This document shows positions 26,796 to 36,020 of a stretch of 64,000 nucleotides of DNA, in pieces. Origin of the DNA: Dyella sp. 2HG41-7 (GTDB lineage: Bacteria; Pseudomonadota; Gammaproteobacteria; Xanthomonadales; Rhodanobacteraceae). The notes under the pieces were generated by a model. That model was not told where the DNA came from, made no database searches, and saw nothing but the letters and a program-made list of their open reading frames with translations. A program made the translations under genes and the position numbers. The DNA is taken from contig NZ_JAJEJV010000004.1 in assembly GCF_021390675.1 (NCBI RefSeq), forward strand, positions 1,550,001 to 1,614,000, written 5' to 3'. Numbering within the stretch: position 1 is the first letter of the stretch; each line of letters opens with the position of its first letter.

Positions 26796-28178
26796 ATGTT
26801 CGAATCGCTCAGCCAACGCCTTTCCACCACCGTCAACCGCTTGCGCGGCCGCGGTCGGTTGACCGAGGAAAACATTCGCGAATCGCTGCGCGAAGTGCGT
26901 ATCGCCCTGCTAGAGGCCGACGTCGCTTTGCCGGTGGTGCAGGCGTTGATCGAACGCGTGAAGGTGCGCGCTGTCGGCCAGGAAGTGCTCAAGAGCCTTT
27001 CTCCGGGTCAGGCGCTGGTGAAGGTCGTCAGCGATGAGCTGACGGCCTTGATGGGCACCTCGAACACCGAATTGAATCTGGCGCAGCAGCCGCCTGCCGT
27101 GGTGCTGATGGCGGGTCTGCAGGGCGCGGGTAAAACCACCACCGTCGCCAAGCTGGCGCGCTTCCTCACCGAGCGCAAAAAGAAACGCGTGATGGTGGTG
27201 AGCTGCGACGTCTATCGTCCGGCCGCTATCGAACAGTTGCGCACGCTGGCCGAGCAGGTCGGCGTGTCGTTCTTCCCGTCGCAAGGCGGTCAGAATCCGG
27301 TCGACATCGCCAAGGCCGCGATCGCGGCGGCGCGCAAGGAAGTGATCGACGTGTTGCTGGTGGATACGGCCGGCCGCTTGCACGTCGACGAAGCGATGAT
27401 GGCGGAAATCAAGGCGCTGCACGCTGCCGTAACGCCGATCGAAACGCTGTTCGTCGTCGACTCGATGACGGGCCAGGACGCCGCGAACACCGCGAAAGCT
27501 TTTTCCGAAGCGCTGCCGCTCACCGGCGTGGTGCTTACCAAAACCGATGGCGATGCGCGCGGCGGCGCGGCGTTGTCGGTGCGTTATGTCACCGGCCGGC
27601 CGATCAAGTTCCTTGGCGCGGGCGAGAAGACCGACGCGCTGGAACCGTTTCATCCGGACCGCGTGGCGCAGCGCATTCTCGGCATGGGCGACGTGCTGTC
27701 GCTGGTCGAAGAGGTGGAGCGCAAGGTCGACCAGGAAAAAGCGCAGAAGCTCGCGCAGAAGGTCATCAAGGGCAAGCGCTTCGACCTCAACGACATGCGC
27801 GACCAGCTCGAGCAGATGAACAATATGGGCGGCTTGGCCGGCCTGATGGACAAGCTGCCGGGCGTCGCCGGTTTGCCGGACAACGTCAAATCCAAGGTCA
27901 ACGACGGCGAAATTAAGCGCATGATCGCCATCATCAGTTCGATGACCAAGAAAGAACGCCGCCATCCGGACCTGCTCAACGGCTCGCGTCGCGCCCGCGT
28001 GGCGCGTGGTTCGGGCACGCAGCCGGCGGACGTCAATCGCCTGCTGAAGCAGTACATGCAGATGGAAAAGATGATGTCCAAGCTCTCCAAGGGCGGCTCG
28101 AAGGGCTTGCTGCGGCAGATGCGCGGCGCCATGAAGGGCATGGGCGGCATGGGTGGTGGTTTACCGCCGATGCGCTGA
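26796..28178 (+). CDS. ffh: Signal recognition particle protein Ffh
   Basis: A 460-residue SRP GTPase that binds 4.5S RNA and signal sequences and docks at FtsY. N domain (about 1-88), G domain with GLQGAGKTTTVAKLA (G1), VDTAGRLHVDE (G3), TKTDGDARGG (G4) and FLGAGEKTDALEPFHP, then a methionine-rich M domain (RQMRGAMKGMGGMGGG at the end; RNA-binding SRRARVARGSG). Full length. It heads the ffh-rpsP-rimM-trmD-rplS block in the usual gammaproteobacterial order. Confidence 0.97.
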   Translation: MFESLSQRLSTTVNRLRGRGRLTEENIRESLREVRIALLEADVALPVVQALIERVKVRAVGQEVLKSLSPGQALVKVVSDELTALMGTSNTELNLAQQPPAVVLMAGLQGAGKTTTVAKLARFLTERKKKRVMVVSCDVYRPAAIEQLRTLAEQVGVSFFPSQGGQNPVDIAKAAIAAARKEVIDVLLVDTAGRLHVDEAMMAEIKALHAAVTPIETLFVVDSMTGQDAANTAKAFSEALPLTGVVLTKTDGDARGGAALSVRYVTGRPIKFLGAGEKTDALEPFHPDRVAQRILGMGDVLSLVEEVERKVDQEKAQKLAQKVIKGKRFDLNDMRDQLEQMNNMGGLAGLMDKLPGVAGLPDNVKSKVNDGEIKRMIAIISSMTKKERRHPDLLNGSRRARVARGSGTQPADVNRLLKQYMQMEKMMSKLSKGGSKGLLRQMRGAMKGMGGMGGGLPPMR

Positions 28179-28271
28179 GCCGGGGACATCGGTTCCTGAA
28201 CCGCTAACCCCTTCCTTTTTCCACGAATTTCATTAAAATGTCGCGTTTACCGCGTCCAGCATAGGGCGTGC

Positions 28272-28290
28272 TTGCCGGACACGCCGGCAA
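28272..28290 (+). promoter_or_regulatory. Hairpin in the rpsP leader
   Basis: A perfect 7-bp GC-rich stem (TTGCCGG / CCGGCAA, loop ACACG) just upstream of the GGAG of rpsP. A TAAAAT at 28234-28239 looks like a -10, giving a leader of roughly 65 nt. It could be a regulatory or stabilising element for the ribosomal operon; no known motif is claimed. Nothing else is seen in the 129-bp ffh-rpsP gap. Confidence 0.4.
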
Positions 28291-28307
28291 TTCTGGAGCT
28301 TTTTACT

Positions 28308-28559
28308 ATGGTTAAGATTCGTCTTTCGCGCGGCGGCGCCAAGGGCCGTCCGTTCTACCACGTCGTCGTGACCGACTCGCGCAGCGCGCGTGACGGCCGC
28401 AATATCGAGAGCGTGGGCTTCTACAACCCCGTCGCTTCGGGCAAGGACAAGCGCCTTGAGCTGAACGTCGTGCGCGTGCAGGAGTGGGTGGCCAAGGGTG
28501 CTCAGCTGAGCGACAAGGTTGCTTCCCTGTTGAAGGAAGCCGCCAAGCAGGCTGCCTGA
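28308..28559 (+). CDS. rpsP: 30S ribosomal protein S16
   Basis: An 83-residue S16: [20 protein letters not shown] and [16 protein letters not shown] are invariant family segments; the C-terminal helix ([11 protein letters not shown]) closes the protein. It binds the 5' domain of 16S rRNA during assembly. GGAG lies 9 nt before the ATG. First of four genes (rpsP-rimM-trmD-rplS), all closely spaced. Confidence 0.98.
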   Translation: MVKIRLSRGGAKGRPFYHVVVTDSRSARDGRNIESVGFYNPVASGKDKRLELNVVRVQEWVAKGAQLSDKVASLLKEAAKQAA

Positions 28560-28561
28560 GC

Positions 28562-29077
28562 ATGACGGCATCCGGCCGGCGCGTTCTGGTCGGACGCATC
28601 GTCGGGTTGTACGGCGTGCAAGGCTGGTTGAAGGTCGAATCCTGGACCGAGCCGCGCACGCAGATCTTCCAGTACCAGCCCTGGCTGCTTTCAACGGCGC
28701 CGGGTCAGGAAACGGAGATCGAAGGTGTCAAAGGTCGGCCTCAAGGCAAAGGGCTTATCGCCAAATTGCCGGAGGTGGACGATCGTGATGGCGCTGCAGC
28801 GCTGGTCGGGCAAGACATCTATGTCGCCCGCGAGCTGCTGCCGCCGCCCGGCAAGGATGAGTATTACTGGGTCGATCTCGAAGGCCTCGAGGTCGTCACC
28901 ACGGAAGGCGTAGCGTTAGGACGCGTCAGTCACCTGTTCGCGACCGGCGCCAACGACGTAGTGGTGGTGAGGGACGGCGAGCGCGAGCGGCTGGTTCCTT
29001 TCGTCCAGGGTGTTTACGTGCGTTCGGTGGATATTTCCAGTGGACGCATGGTGGTGGACTGGGACCCTGAATTCTGA
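28562..29077 (+). CDS. rimM: Ribosome maturation factor RimM
   Basis: A 171-residue two-domain protein. The N-terminal RimM barrel has [20 protein letters not shown]; the PRC-barrel half has [13 protein letters not shown] and [11 protein letters not shown], ending in MVVDWDPEF. It assists 16S 3'-domain folding with S19/S13. The ATG at 28562 lies 2 bp after the rpsP stop, so coupling is likely. Full family length. Confidence 0.96.
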   Translation: MTASGRRVLVGRIVGLYGVQGWLKVESWTEPRTQIFQYQPWLLSTAPGQETEIEGVKGRPQGKGLIAKLPEVDDRDGAAALVGQDIYVARELLPPPGKDEYYWVDLEGLEVVTTEGVALGRVSHLFATGANDVVVVRDGERERLVPFVQGVYVRSVDISSGRMVVDWDPEF

Positions 29078-29098
29078 TCAGTGGGATTTGAGGGTCCG

Positions 29099-29884
29099 AT
29101 GCGCATCGATGTCGTCACGCTGTTTCCGGACTTCATGCGCCAGTGCGCCGCGGTGGGTGTCGTAGGACGCGCGCAGCAACGCGAGCTGCTGCAGGTGGAA
29201 GCCTGGAACCCGCGCGATTACGCCACCGACAATTACCGTACCGTGGATGGCCGCACCTGCGGCGGTGGTCCCGGCATGGTGATGCTGATCGAGCCTTTGC
29301 GCGCGGCCCTCAAGGCCATGCGCGAGGCGGCGCCGGAACCGGTGCATGTGATTTACCTCAGTCCGCAAGGAGCGCGGCTGACGCAGGGCCGGGTGGAAGC
29401 GCTGGCGAAGATGCCGCGCATCGCTTTGCTTTGTGGACGTTACGAAGGTGTGGACGAGCGTCTGCTGGCGCACGAGGTCGACGAGGAGCTTTCCATCGGC
29501 GATTATGTGCTGTCCGGCGGCGAGCTGGGCGCCGCGGTGATCATCGACGCGGTCGGCCGCTTGCAAGACGGCGCGTTGAACGACGCGCAATCGGCCGAGC
29601 AGGATTCGTTCTCGAACGGTTTGCTCGACTGTCCGCACTATGCAAAACCGGTGCACGACGCACTGGGCGATGTACCGGAAGTGCTGCTTTCCGGCGATCA
29701 CGCGGCCATCCGCCGCTGGCGTCTGAAGCAGTCGCTGGGACGAACCTGGTTGAGGCGTCCCGATTTATTGGCGCAGCGCGCGCTGGATAAGGAATCCCGA
29801 GCGCTGTTGGATGAATTCCGCCGTGAGCATGCTCAAACGCAGCGACGGCAAAACGATGCGACCGATGACGGTCGCAATCATTGA
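29099..29884 (+). CDS. trmD: tRNA (guanine-37-N1)-methyltransferase TrmD
   Basis: A 261-residue SPOUT methyltransferase that makes m1G37 in tRNAs reading CNN/proline codons and prevents frameshifting. Key segments: [46 protein letters not shown], and [14 protein letters not shown] (trefoil-knot SAM site); the C-terminal domain has LDCPHYAKP and the knot-proximal [23 protein letters not shown] precedes the ATG at 29099. It lies between rimM (21-bp gap) and rplS. Confidence 0.96.
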   Translation: MRIDVVTLFPDFMRQCAAVGVVGRAQQRELLQVEAWNPRDYATDNYRTVDGRTCGGGPGMVMLIEPLRAALKAMREAAPEPVHVIYLSPQGARLTQGRVEALAKMPRIALLCGRYEGVDERLLAHEVDEELSIGDYVLSGGELGAAVIIDAVGRLQDGALNDAQSAEQDSFSNGLLDCPHYAKPVHDALGDVPEVLLSGDHAAIRRWRLKQSLGRTWLRRPDLLAQRALDKESRALLDEFRREHAQTQRRQNDATDDGRNH

Positions 29885-29902
29885 GAAAAGACAGGTGTTG
29901 TC

Positions 29903-30271
29903 ATGAACAAGATCATCGAACAGTTCGAAGCCGAGCAGATCACCCGCCAGCTGCCGGAGTTCGGCCCTGGCGACACCGTGGTGGTCAACGTCAAGGTGAA
30001 AGAAGGCAACCGCGAGCGCGTTCAGGCGTTCGAGGGCGTCGTCATCGCCAAGCGCAGCCGCGGCCTGCATTCGGCCTTCACCGTGCGCAAGATCTCGCAC
30101 GGTACCGGCGTGGAGCGCGTGTTCCAGGCGCACAGCCCGACCATCGAGTCGGTGCAGGTGAAGCGCAAGGGTAAGGTTCGCGGCGCCAAGCTGTACTACC
30201 TGCGCAACTTGGAAGGCAAAGCAGCGCGCATCAAGGAAGACATCGGCGCTTCCGCTTCCAGCGCCGACTAA
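29903..30271 (+). CDS. rplS: 50S ribosomal protein L19
   Basis: A 122-residue L19 with family signature [20 protein letters not shown] and RIQ-type core seen as [20 protein letters not shown]. It sits at the 30S-50S interface. It begins 18 bp after trmD and ends the operon; a strong terminator follows after 22 bp. The alanine/serine tail (SASSAD) is slightly longer than in E. coli. Confidence 0.98.
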   Translation: MNKIIEQFEAEQITRQLPEFGPGDTVVVNVKVKEGNRERVQAFEGVVIAKRSRGLHSAFTVRKISHGTGVERVFQAHSPTIESVQVKRKGKVRGAKLYYLRNLEGKAARIKEDIGASASSAD

Positions 30272-30293
30272 TCCGGCGTATAGCGAGATGCAA

Positions 30294-30325
30294 CAAAAAG
30301 CCCCGCGAATGCGGGGCTTTTTTGT
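30294..30325 (+). terminator. Intrinsic terminator after rplS
   Basis: An 11-bp stem (AAAAGCCCCGC / GCGGGGCTTTT) with a GAAT loop and T-run; also placed to serve the convergent c-di-GMP protein gene. Confidence 0.9.
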
Positions 30326-30349
30326 TTCGCCGATGGCGCGAGCGTAGCG

Positions 30350-32404
30350 CTAAATATTCACCACCAGCGGCTGCGGTTCCTGCAAGAAATTGCCTTGCAC
30401 GAAATCCACGCCGCACGCGAACAGCAGCGATGTGCTGGCGGCGTCTTCCACCCATTCGGCCACCGTCAGGCGCTTCATCTCGTGCGACTGCGAGCAGATC
30501 TCGGTGATCTTTTTCTGGTTTTCCGGATGCTGCGGAAGATCGGCCATAAAGCTGCGATCGATCTTCAAATAGTCCGCATGGATGTGATTGAGCAGCTGGA
30601 AGGAATTAAGGCCCGAGCCGAATTGCTCCAGCGCAAAGAAACCGCCGAGCTTTTTCCACGCCGTGATGAATTCCTGCGCGGGACGCAGCATGGTCACGAC
30701 TTTGCTCTCGGTCATCTCCAACACCAGGCGACCGTGCTTGAGGTTGGCTTGCTTGAGCGTTTGATCCAGCCACGGCAACAGATTGGCCTGCTGCTGCATG
30801 GAGTCGGGCGTGAGCTTGACGAAGAACGTGGTGGGAATGTTCAACCGATCGCGCGCTTTCAGCGCATTGATCGCCTGGTTGAGCACCCAGCGATCGATCT
30901 CGGCGTTGAGGCCGTATTTTTCGGCGATCGGCATGAAGAAGCCGGGCGATACCTCGCCTTGCGGGCCGTTCATGCGCAGCAGGATTTCCGAATAGTCGCC
31001 CTCGGCGTCCTGCAGGCTGATGGTTTGTTGGTGATACAGCACGAATTCGTTTTGCGCGAGCGCCTGACGCAACAGGTTCAGCCAGTTGCGTTCGCGTTCG
31101 GCGTCGGCCTTTTCGCGCGCGGCCGGATCGTGCAGTTCGTTGCGGTTGCCGCCCTGGCTCTGCGCGCTGCGCAACGCCTGGCTCGCTTGGTTGAGCAGCA
31201 TGTCGGTGTTGGCGTTCTTTTCGCCGAGCAGGCTGCCGCCGATGCTTGCGGACAACGTGATGGATTGCGTGCCGAGATCGAAAATCTCGCTTGATATCGC
31301 GCGGCGCAAGCCATCGATCCAGGTGCGGATTGCGTCGTCGTTTTCGGTGTGCAGAATCACGCCGATCGTATGTTCGGCCAACAGACCGGCGATATCTTCC
31401 GAACCCAGCTGCATGCTCACGCGGTGCGCGAATGCGGCCAGCAATTCATCCGCCTTGCCTAGGCCGATGCCGTTGACGATCGGCGCCCAGTTATCCGGCT
31501 CGACCAGCAACAAGGTCTGGCCTTTGCGGCCTTCGCTGGCGGCGGCTACCGCGTTGTCGATGCTCTCCAGCGTGCGCGCGCGATTGTACAATCCCGTGAC
31601 GGCGTCGCGCTGCAACTGCTCCACCAGCGTCGGATCGATATGCTGGCGACGAAACACGATCTGCAGGCAAGGCTCGCTTTCGAACGTGGCGTGCGCAAAT
31701 TCGGCTGTCGCCGGAAACGTGCTGCTGTCGGCGCGGCGTGCGTGCAATTCGAGTCGGTATTCGGCTTTCTCGCCGCGCGAAAGCGCCCGCAGCAAATTCT
31801 TGAAGGCTTCCGAGTCGGAAGGACCGATGAGATCGAGCACTGGCAAACCGAGCAGATCGTCGAAGTCGGCGTAGCCAAACGTATCCAGGTAGGAGCGATT
31901 GGCGCGCACGTGCATGCCTTCGTGCACGTATGCGATGGGATCGTTGGAGGAATCCAGTAGTGCGTCGCAGCGGCGCTCCGATTCGCGCAGCGCCGCTTCC
32001 AGTCGACGCACCTGGCGGCGGGTATTCAGCGCATCGAACTCGCGCTTGATCACGGTGATGAGTTGTTTGGGCTGACTGCGCGAGCCGACGCCCTGCACGC
32101 CGTCCTGGAACATCTCCGCCACGCTTTGATCGTCGATCTTGGGCACGCAGGCGACCAGCGCGATATCGCGGGAGCTGGCGTCGATCTGCTGGGCGACGCT
32201 GCGCAGGGCCAGGCCGTTGACGGTGGGGTTGTAAAGGACCACGTCGGGGCTGAGTTCTTCCAGCGCAGCGTGGATCTGTTCCAGCGTGGTGGCGCGAGCG
32301 GGCCGAACGGCGGTGCCCGCGTTGCGCAATAACGTGACGATGTGTTCCGCGTCCTCGACAGAATTTTCGATGAAGAGAATCTTGATAACGGAGTCTGTCT
32401 TCAT
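30350..32404 (-). CDS. FimX-like REC-PAS-GGDEF-EAL protein with degenerate active sites
   Basis: A 684-residue cytoplasmic protein: receiver-like domain (about 5-125; the phosphoacceptor region is poorly conserved), PAS (about 145-255), GGDEF-like (about 262-425) and EAL-like (about 440-684). The GGDEF site reads AEHTIG (343-348), so no cyclase is expected. The EAL motif is EIL (473-475) and the metal-binding DDFG is EQFG (593-596), so no phosphodiesterase activity is expected. This architecture and the TESKVV/KIDRSF/QGNFLQ core match FimX, a c-di-GMP receptor controlling type IV pili in Pseudomonas and Xanthomonas. AAGGAAG lies upstream of the ATG. It is transcribed alone. Confidence 0.85.
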   Translation of the reverse strand: MKTDSVIKILFIENSVEDAEHIVTLLRNAGTAVRPARATTLEQIHAALEELSPDVVLYNPTVNGLALRSVAQQIDASSRDIALVACVPKIDDQSVAEMFQDGVQGVGSRSQPKQLITVIKREFDALNTRRQVRRLEAALRESERRCDALLDSSNDPIAYVHEGMHVRANRSYLDTFGYADFDDLLGLPVLDLIGPSDSEAFKNLLRALSRGEKAEYRLELHARRADSSTFPATAEFAHATFESEPCLQIVFRRQHIDPTLVEQLQRDAVTGLYNRARTLESIDNAVAAASEGRKGQTLLLVEPDNWAPIVNGIGLGKADELLAAFAHRVSMQLGSEDIAGLLAEHTIGVILHTENDDAIRTWIDGLRRAISSEIFDLGTQSITLSASIGGSLLGEKNANTDMLLNQASQALRSAQSQGGNRNELHDPAAREKADAERERNWLNLLRQALAQNEFVLYHQQTISLQDAEGDYSEILLRMNGPQGEVSPGFFMPIAEKYGLNAEIDRWVLNQAINALKARDRLNIPTTFFVKLTPDSMQQQANLLPWLDQTLKQANLKHGRLVLEMTESKVVTMLRPAQEFITAWKKLGGFFALEQFGSGLNSFQLLNHIHADYLKIDRSFMADLPQHPENQKKITEICSQSHEMKRLTVAEWVEDAASTSLLFACGVDFVQGNFLQEPQPLVVNI

Positions 32405-32633
32405 GGGTGCGCGGTGCTTCCTTTTATTAGGCTGCTCGCACGGAAGGCGTCCGAGGGCAAGCCAGCACTATCGAACTGTTTTAACGGATTCCGTTCAGGC
32501 TCGCTAGCGGCAATTTGTGCATTGGTGACGAAGTGCATGGGTGGACAACGACTTAGGTTCGACCCAGGTGTTTGAAAGGCCTTTGTAGACAAGCAGCGTA
32601 GACCTTATCGCTTGGAAAGCCCAAGGCGCGCGT
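32405..32633. other. Intergenic region without a recognised gene
   Basis: A 229-bp gap between the fimX-like gene and the end of epmB. It should hold the fimX-like promoter (minus strand). I see no RNA gene, no convincing ORF, and no strong terminator for epmB. Confidence 0.5.
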
Positions 32634-33647
32634 TTACACCGGGCGCTTGGAGGGATCGCCGCCGACCTCACGGACCAGCTTGGGCACAAGGTAACCGGGG
32701 AGGCGGCCGCGCATTGTCTCGATCAATGATTGCGCGCGGATGTCCGTTACCTCGAAATGCGCGGCTCCCTGCACGCGATCGAGCTGATGCAGGTAGTAGG
32801 GCAGTACGCCAGCGGCGAACATGCGCTCCGACAGGGCGGTCAACGCATCGGCGTCATCGTTGATCCCGCGCAGCAGCACGGATTGATTGAGCATCGTGGC
32901 GCCCGCGTCCCGCAGGCGCATGCAGGCGGCGTCGACCGTGCCGTCGAATTCGTTCGCATGATTGGCGTGCAGTACGACTACTTTTTGCAGAGGCAGCGCC
33001 TGCAGCCATTCGATAAAGGCTGCGTCGATGCGCTCGGGCAGCACCACGGGCAGGCGGGTGTGAATGCGCAGGCGGGTGATATGAGGGATATCCGCCAGGC
33101 CGCGCGTCAGTTCTTCCAGCTTGGCGGTCGCCAACGAAAGAGGGTCGCCGCCCGACAGGATAAGTTCGTTGATCGAGGCGTCGCGGCGAACGTGTTCCAG
33201 CGCCTCGCGCCATTGCCCCGCTGCCGCCATCTCGTCGCCGTAGGGAAAATGTCGACGGAAGCAATATCGGCAATTGACCGCGCAGCTTCCGCTCGCAATC
33301 AGCAAGGCGCGCCCTTCGTACTTGTGCAGTACGCCTTGGGCCTCACGAGCCGCCATGTCGCCGACCGCATCCTTCGCGAAACCCGCCACCTCATCCAACT
33401 CGGCGAGCTGAGGAAGCACCTGCAACAACAGCGGATCCCGGGCATTGCCCGGCTGCATGCGCGCAACGAAGCCCTTCGGCACGCGCAACGCAAAGCCGGC
33501 GTCCTCAGCAGGTAGCCGATCGGCCAAGTGGTTCAAGCCAAGTAGATCCAGCAGCTCGCGGCCGTCGGTGACGGCGTCGCGCCATAGCTGACGCCAATCG
33601 GCGTGGGCAGGCGATGTAATGCGGGCGCCAGGGCTTCCGGTTATCAT
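32634..33647 (-). CDS. epmB: EF-P lysine aminomutase EpmB
   Basis: A 337-residue radical SAM enzyme of the lysine-2,3-aminomutase family. The iron-sulfur motif is CAVNCRYCFRRHF (CxxxCxxC, near residue 121); other family segments are LILSGGDPLS, RLRIHTRLPVVLP and YYLHQLDRVQGAAHF. EpmB makes (R)-beta-lysine, which EpmA attaches to EF-P Lys34. It diverges from efp across an 85-bp gap, and EF-P here has the target lysine, so the assignment is firm. The partner epmA is not in the window. The start lacks a clear Shine-Dalgarno. Confidence 0.94.
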   Translation of the reverse strand: MITGSPGARITSPAHADWRQLWRDAVTDGRELLDLLGLNHLADRLPAEDAGFALRVPKGFVARMQPGNARDPLLLQVLPQLAELDEVAGFAKDAVGDMAAREAQGVLHKYEGRALLIASGSCAVNCRYCFRRHFPYGDEMAAAGQWREALEHVRRDASINELILSGGDPLSLATAKLEELTRGLADIPHITRLRIHTRLPVVLPERIDAAFIEWLQALPLQKVVVLHANHANEFDGTVDAACMRLRDAGATMLNQSVLLRGINDDADALTALSERMFAAGVLPYYLHQLDRVQGAAHFEVTDIRAQSLIETMRGRLPGYLVPKLVREVGGDPSKRPV

Positions 33648-33732
33648 AGGGGGCTCAATACGGGCCGATCGGCCTTGAAACGACTTATTTTAGCCGCTGA
33701 TGGCAGCGGTTTCCTTATTTGGAGTGAAGTGC

Positions 33733-34299
33733 ATGGCCAGTTATGGTCTTAACGACGTCAGAAACGGTTTGAAGATCATCGTCGACGGTGATCCTTGGAT
33801 CATCACTGACGCCGAATTCGTCAAGCCGGGCAAGGGCCAGGCCTTCACCCGCATCAAGATCCGCAACCTGTTGAACGGCCGCACCACCGAAAAGACGCTC
33901 AAGTCCAGCGACTCGTACGAAGGCGCCGACGTGGTCGATACCGACATGCAGTTCCTCTACAACGACGGCGAGTTCTGGCACTTCATGCACCAGGAGTCGT
34001 TCGAGCAGCACCAGGCCGATGCGGCCGCGATGTCCGATGCGTCCAAGTGGCTGAAGGGCGAAGAAGAGTGCGTGGTGACGCTGTGGAACGGCCGTCCCAT
34101 TTCCGTGCAGGCGCCGAACTTCGTCGAACTGAAGATCGTCGAGACCGACCCGGGTCTGCGTGGCGATACCTCCGGCGGCGGCGGTAAGCCGGCCAAGCTG
34201 GAAACGGGCGCCGTGGTTCGCGTCCCGTTGTTCGTCAATCAAGACGAAACCGTCAAGGTCGATACCCGCTCGGGCGAATACGTCAGCCGCGTGAAATAA
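33733..34299 (+). CDS. efp: Elongation factor P
   Basis: A 188-residue three-domain translation factor that relieves ribosome stalling at consecutive prolines. The modification loop reads [10 protein letters not shown] with Lys34 present, the site of beta-lysylation. C-terminal domains contain [15 protein letters not shown] and [21 protein letters not shown]. The start MASYGLNDV at 33733 has GGAG upstream; the open frame extends upstream but without conservation. Divergent from epmB. A second, lysine-less paralogue (EfpL/YeiP) is encoded at 61689-62255. Confidence 0.97.
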   Translation: MASYGLNDVRNGLKIIVDGDPWIITDAEFVKPGKGQAFTRIKIRNLLNGRTTEKTLKSSDSYEGADVVDTDMQFLYNDGEFWHFMHQESFEQHQADAAAMSDASKWLKGEEECVVTLWNGRPISVQAPNFVELKIVETDPGLRGDTSGGGGKPAKLETGAVVRVPLFVNQDETVKVDTRSGEYVSRVK

Positions 34300-34396
34300 C
34301 GCGTCGGCTTTCGCCGCAGCGACGGGCGAGCACATCGGGGCGGGCATCGTAAGATGTGCCGCCCCGCTTCATATCCTCCTCCCACAGAACGCCATC

Positions 34397-35740
34397 ATGA
34401 CGAGCCAGAACGCGCCGCAGTCCGTCGATTTACTTATCGAAGCCCGCTGGGTCGTGCCGGTCGAGCCGCATGGGGTGGTGCTGGAGCATCATGCGGTGGC
34501 GGTCGATGCGCATCGCATCGTGGCCATCTTGCCGACCGAACAAGCCCGCAGCGCTTATGCGCCGCGCGAGCATGTGACGTTGGGCGAACACGTGCTGATT
34601 CCCGGCCTGATCAATACGCACACGCACAATCCCATGTCGTTGATGCGTGGCCTAGCGGACGATCTTCCGTTGATGGTCTGGCTGCAGCAACACATCTGGC
34701 CGGTCGAGGCGCAGGTGATCGGGCCCGAATTCGTGCGCGACGGCGTGGAGCTGGCGATTGCCGAGATGTTGCGCGGCGGCACCACCTGCACCAACGAAAA
34801 TTATTTCTTTCCCGATGCGATGGGCGCCACCTATCGCAAGCATGGGTTTCGCGCGGTGGTGGGATTGCCGGTCATTCAATTCCCGACCGCCTGGGCGCGC
34901 ACGCAAGACGAATATTTCGAACGCGCCGGCGAAACGCACGATTCCTTCCGCAACGACGCTTTGATTCGCACCGCGTTTGCGCCGCATGCGCCGTACACGG
35001 TGTCCGACGAATCGTTCGAGCGCATTCGTGTGCTGGCCGACCAGCTCGATATTCCCGTGCACCTGCATTTGCACGAGACCGCGCACGAGGTGGAAGACGA
35101 GCGCAAGAACACCGGCCTGCGTCCATTCCAACGTCTGCAAAAACTCGGCTTGATCAACGACCGTTTGATCGCCGTGCATATGACGCAGCTTACCGATGGC
35201 GAAATTGCCGCGTGCGCCGAAGCGGGCGTGTCGGTGGTGCATTGCCCCGAATCCAATTTGAAGCTCGCATCCGGTTTTTGTCCCACCGAAAAACTTCGCA
35301 AGGCCGGCGTAAACGTTGCGCTCGGCACGGATGGTTGCGCCTCCAACAACGATCTGGACATGTTCGGCGAAATGCGCACAGCAGCGCTGTTGGCCAAAGC
35401 GGTCGCTGAAGATGCCGCCGCGTTCGATGCGGGTTATGCGCTGCGCACGGCGACCATCCAAGCAGCGAAGGCCTTGGGTCTGGATGCGGATATCGGCTCG
35501 ATCGAGGTCGGCAAGCAAGCCGACCTGACCGCCGTGCGGCTCAGCGATCTGGAAACTCAGCCGCTATTCCACGTGGTATCGCAATTGATCTACGCCACCG
35601 GCCGTCATCAAGTCACCGATGTGTGGGTGGCCGGCAAGCGCAAGCTGGCCGATCGCGAACTGGTGGATATGGATATGACCGGCATTTTGGCGCGTACCCA
35701 CGCGTGGCGCGAACGCATCGCGGCGTTGGATCCGGCATGA
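34397..35740 (+). CDS. mtaD: TRZ/ATZ amidohydrolase, 5-methylthioadenosine/S-adenosylhomocysteine deaminase type
   Basis: A 447-residue metal-dependent deaminase. The metal site is INTHTHNPMSLMRGLADDLP (HxH, residues 74-76 region), then HLHLHETAHEV, an additional His in AVHMTQL, and the Asp in LGTDGCASNNDLDMFGE. These fit the MtaD/SsnA-like deaminases acting on adenosine derivatives (MTA, SAH) to give inosine derivatives. It heads a chain of overlapping genes ending beyond gph; the next four genes include ubiG, an SAM-dependent methyltransferase, so removal of SAH would make sense. Confidence 0.87.
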   Translation: MTSQNAPQSVDLLIEARWVVPVEPHGVVLEHHAVAVDAHRIVAILPTEQARSAYAPREHVTLGEHVLIPGLINTHTHNPMSLMRGLADDLPLMVWLQQHIWPVEAQVIGPEFVRDGVELAIAEMLRGGTTCTNENYFFPDAMGATYRKHGFRAVVGLPVIQFPTAWARTQDEYFERAGETHDSFRNDALIRTAFAPHAPYTVSDESFERIRVLADQLDIPVHLHLHETAHEVEDERKNTGLRPFQRLQKLGLINDRLIAVHMTQLTDGEIAACAEAGVSVVHCPESNLKLASGFCPTEKLRKAGVNVALGTDGCASNNDLDMFGEMRTAALLAKAVAEDAAAFDAGYALRTATIQAAKALGLDADIGSIEVGKQADLTAVRLSDLETQPLFHVVSQLIYATGRHQVTDVWVAGKRKLADRELVDMDMTGILARTHAWRERIAALDPA

Positions 35741-35991
35741 ATCGCTATCTCGTCATGATGATGCGCAGGCCACAATGCGATCCTGCGGTCGTTCCGCAAC
35801 ACCGCGAGTTTTTGCAGTCGCTACGAGACGACGGGAGCCTCGAAATGACCGGCGGCTTCAGCGATAAATCGGGCGGCGCTTATCTGTTGCGCGCCGAATC
35901 GATGGACGCGGCGCGGGAGATCGTACATCGCGATCCGGCGCATACTAGCGGCGGCTGGGACGTCACGGTTTACGAATGGAACACCTATTAA
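35737..35991 (+). CDS. YciI-like protein
   Basis: An 84-residue protein of the YCII/dimeric ferredoxin-like family: MNRYLVMMMRRP, VPQHREFLQSLRDDGSLEMTGGF and DPAHTSGGWDVTVYEW fit that fold, where a conserved His/Asp pair is found. Biochemical function of the family is poorly defined. Its ATG overlaps the mtaD stop (ATGA), so translation is coupled. Confidence 0.8.
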   Translation: MNRYLVMMMRRPQCDPAVVPQHREFLQSLRDDGSLEMTGGFSDKSGGAYLLRAESMDAAREIVHRDPAHTSGGWDVTVYEWNTY

Positions 35992-36020
35992 ATTCGGCTG
36001 ATTCCCCGGAGTTTTTCGCC

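Noticed and set aside
26910-27965. A 351-residue minus-strand open frame opposite ffh
   Set aside because: Antisense of the ffh G and M domains; no independent evidence.
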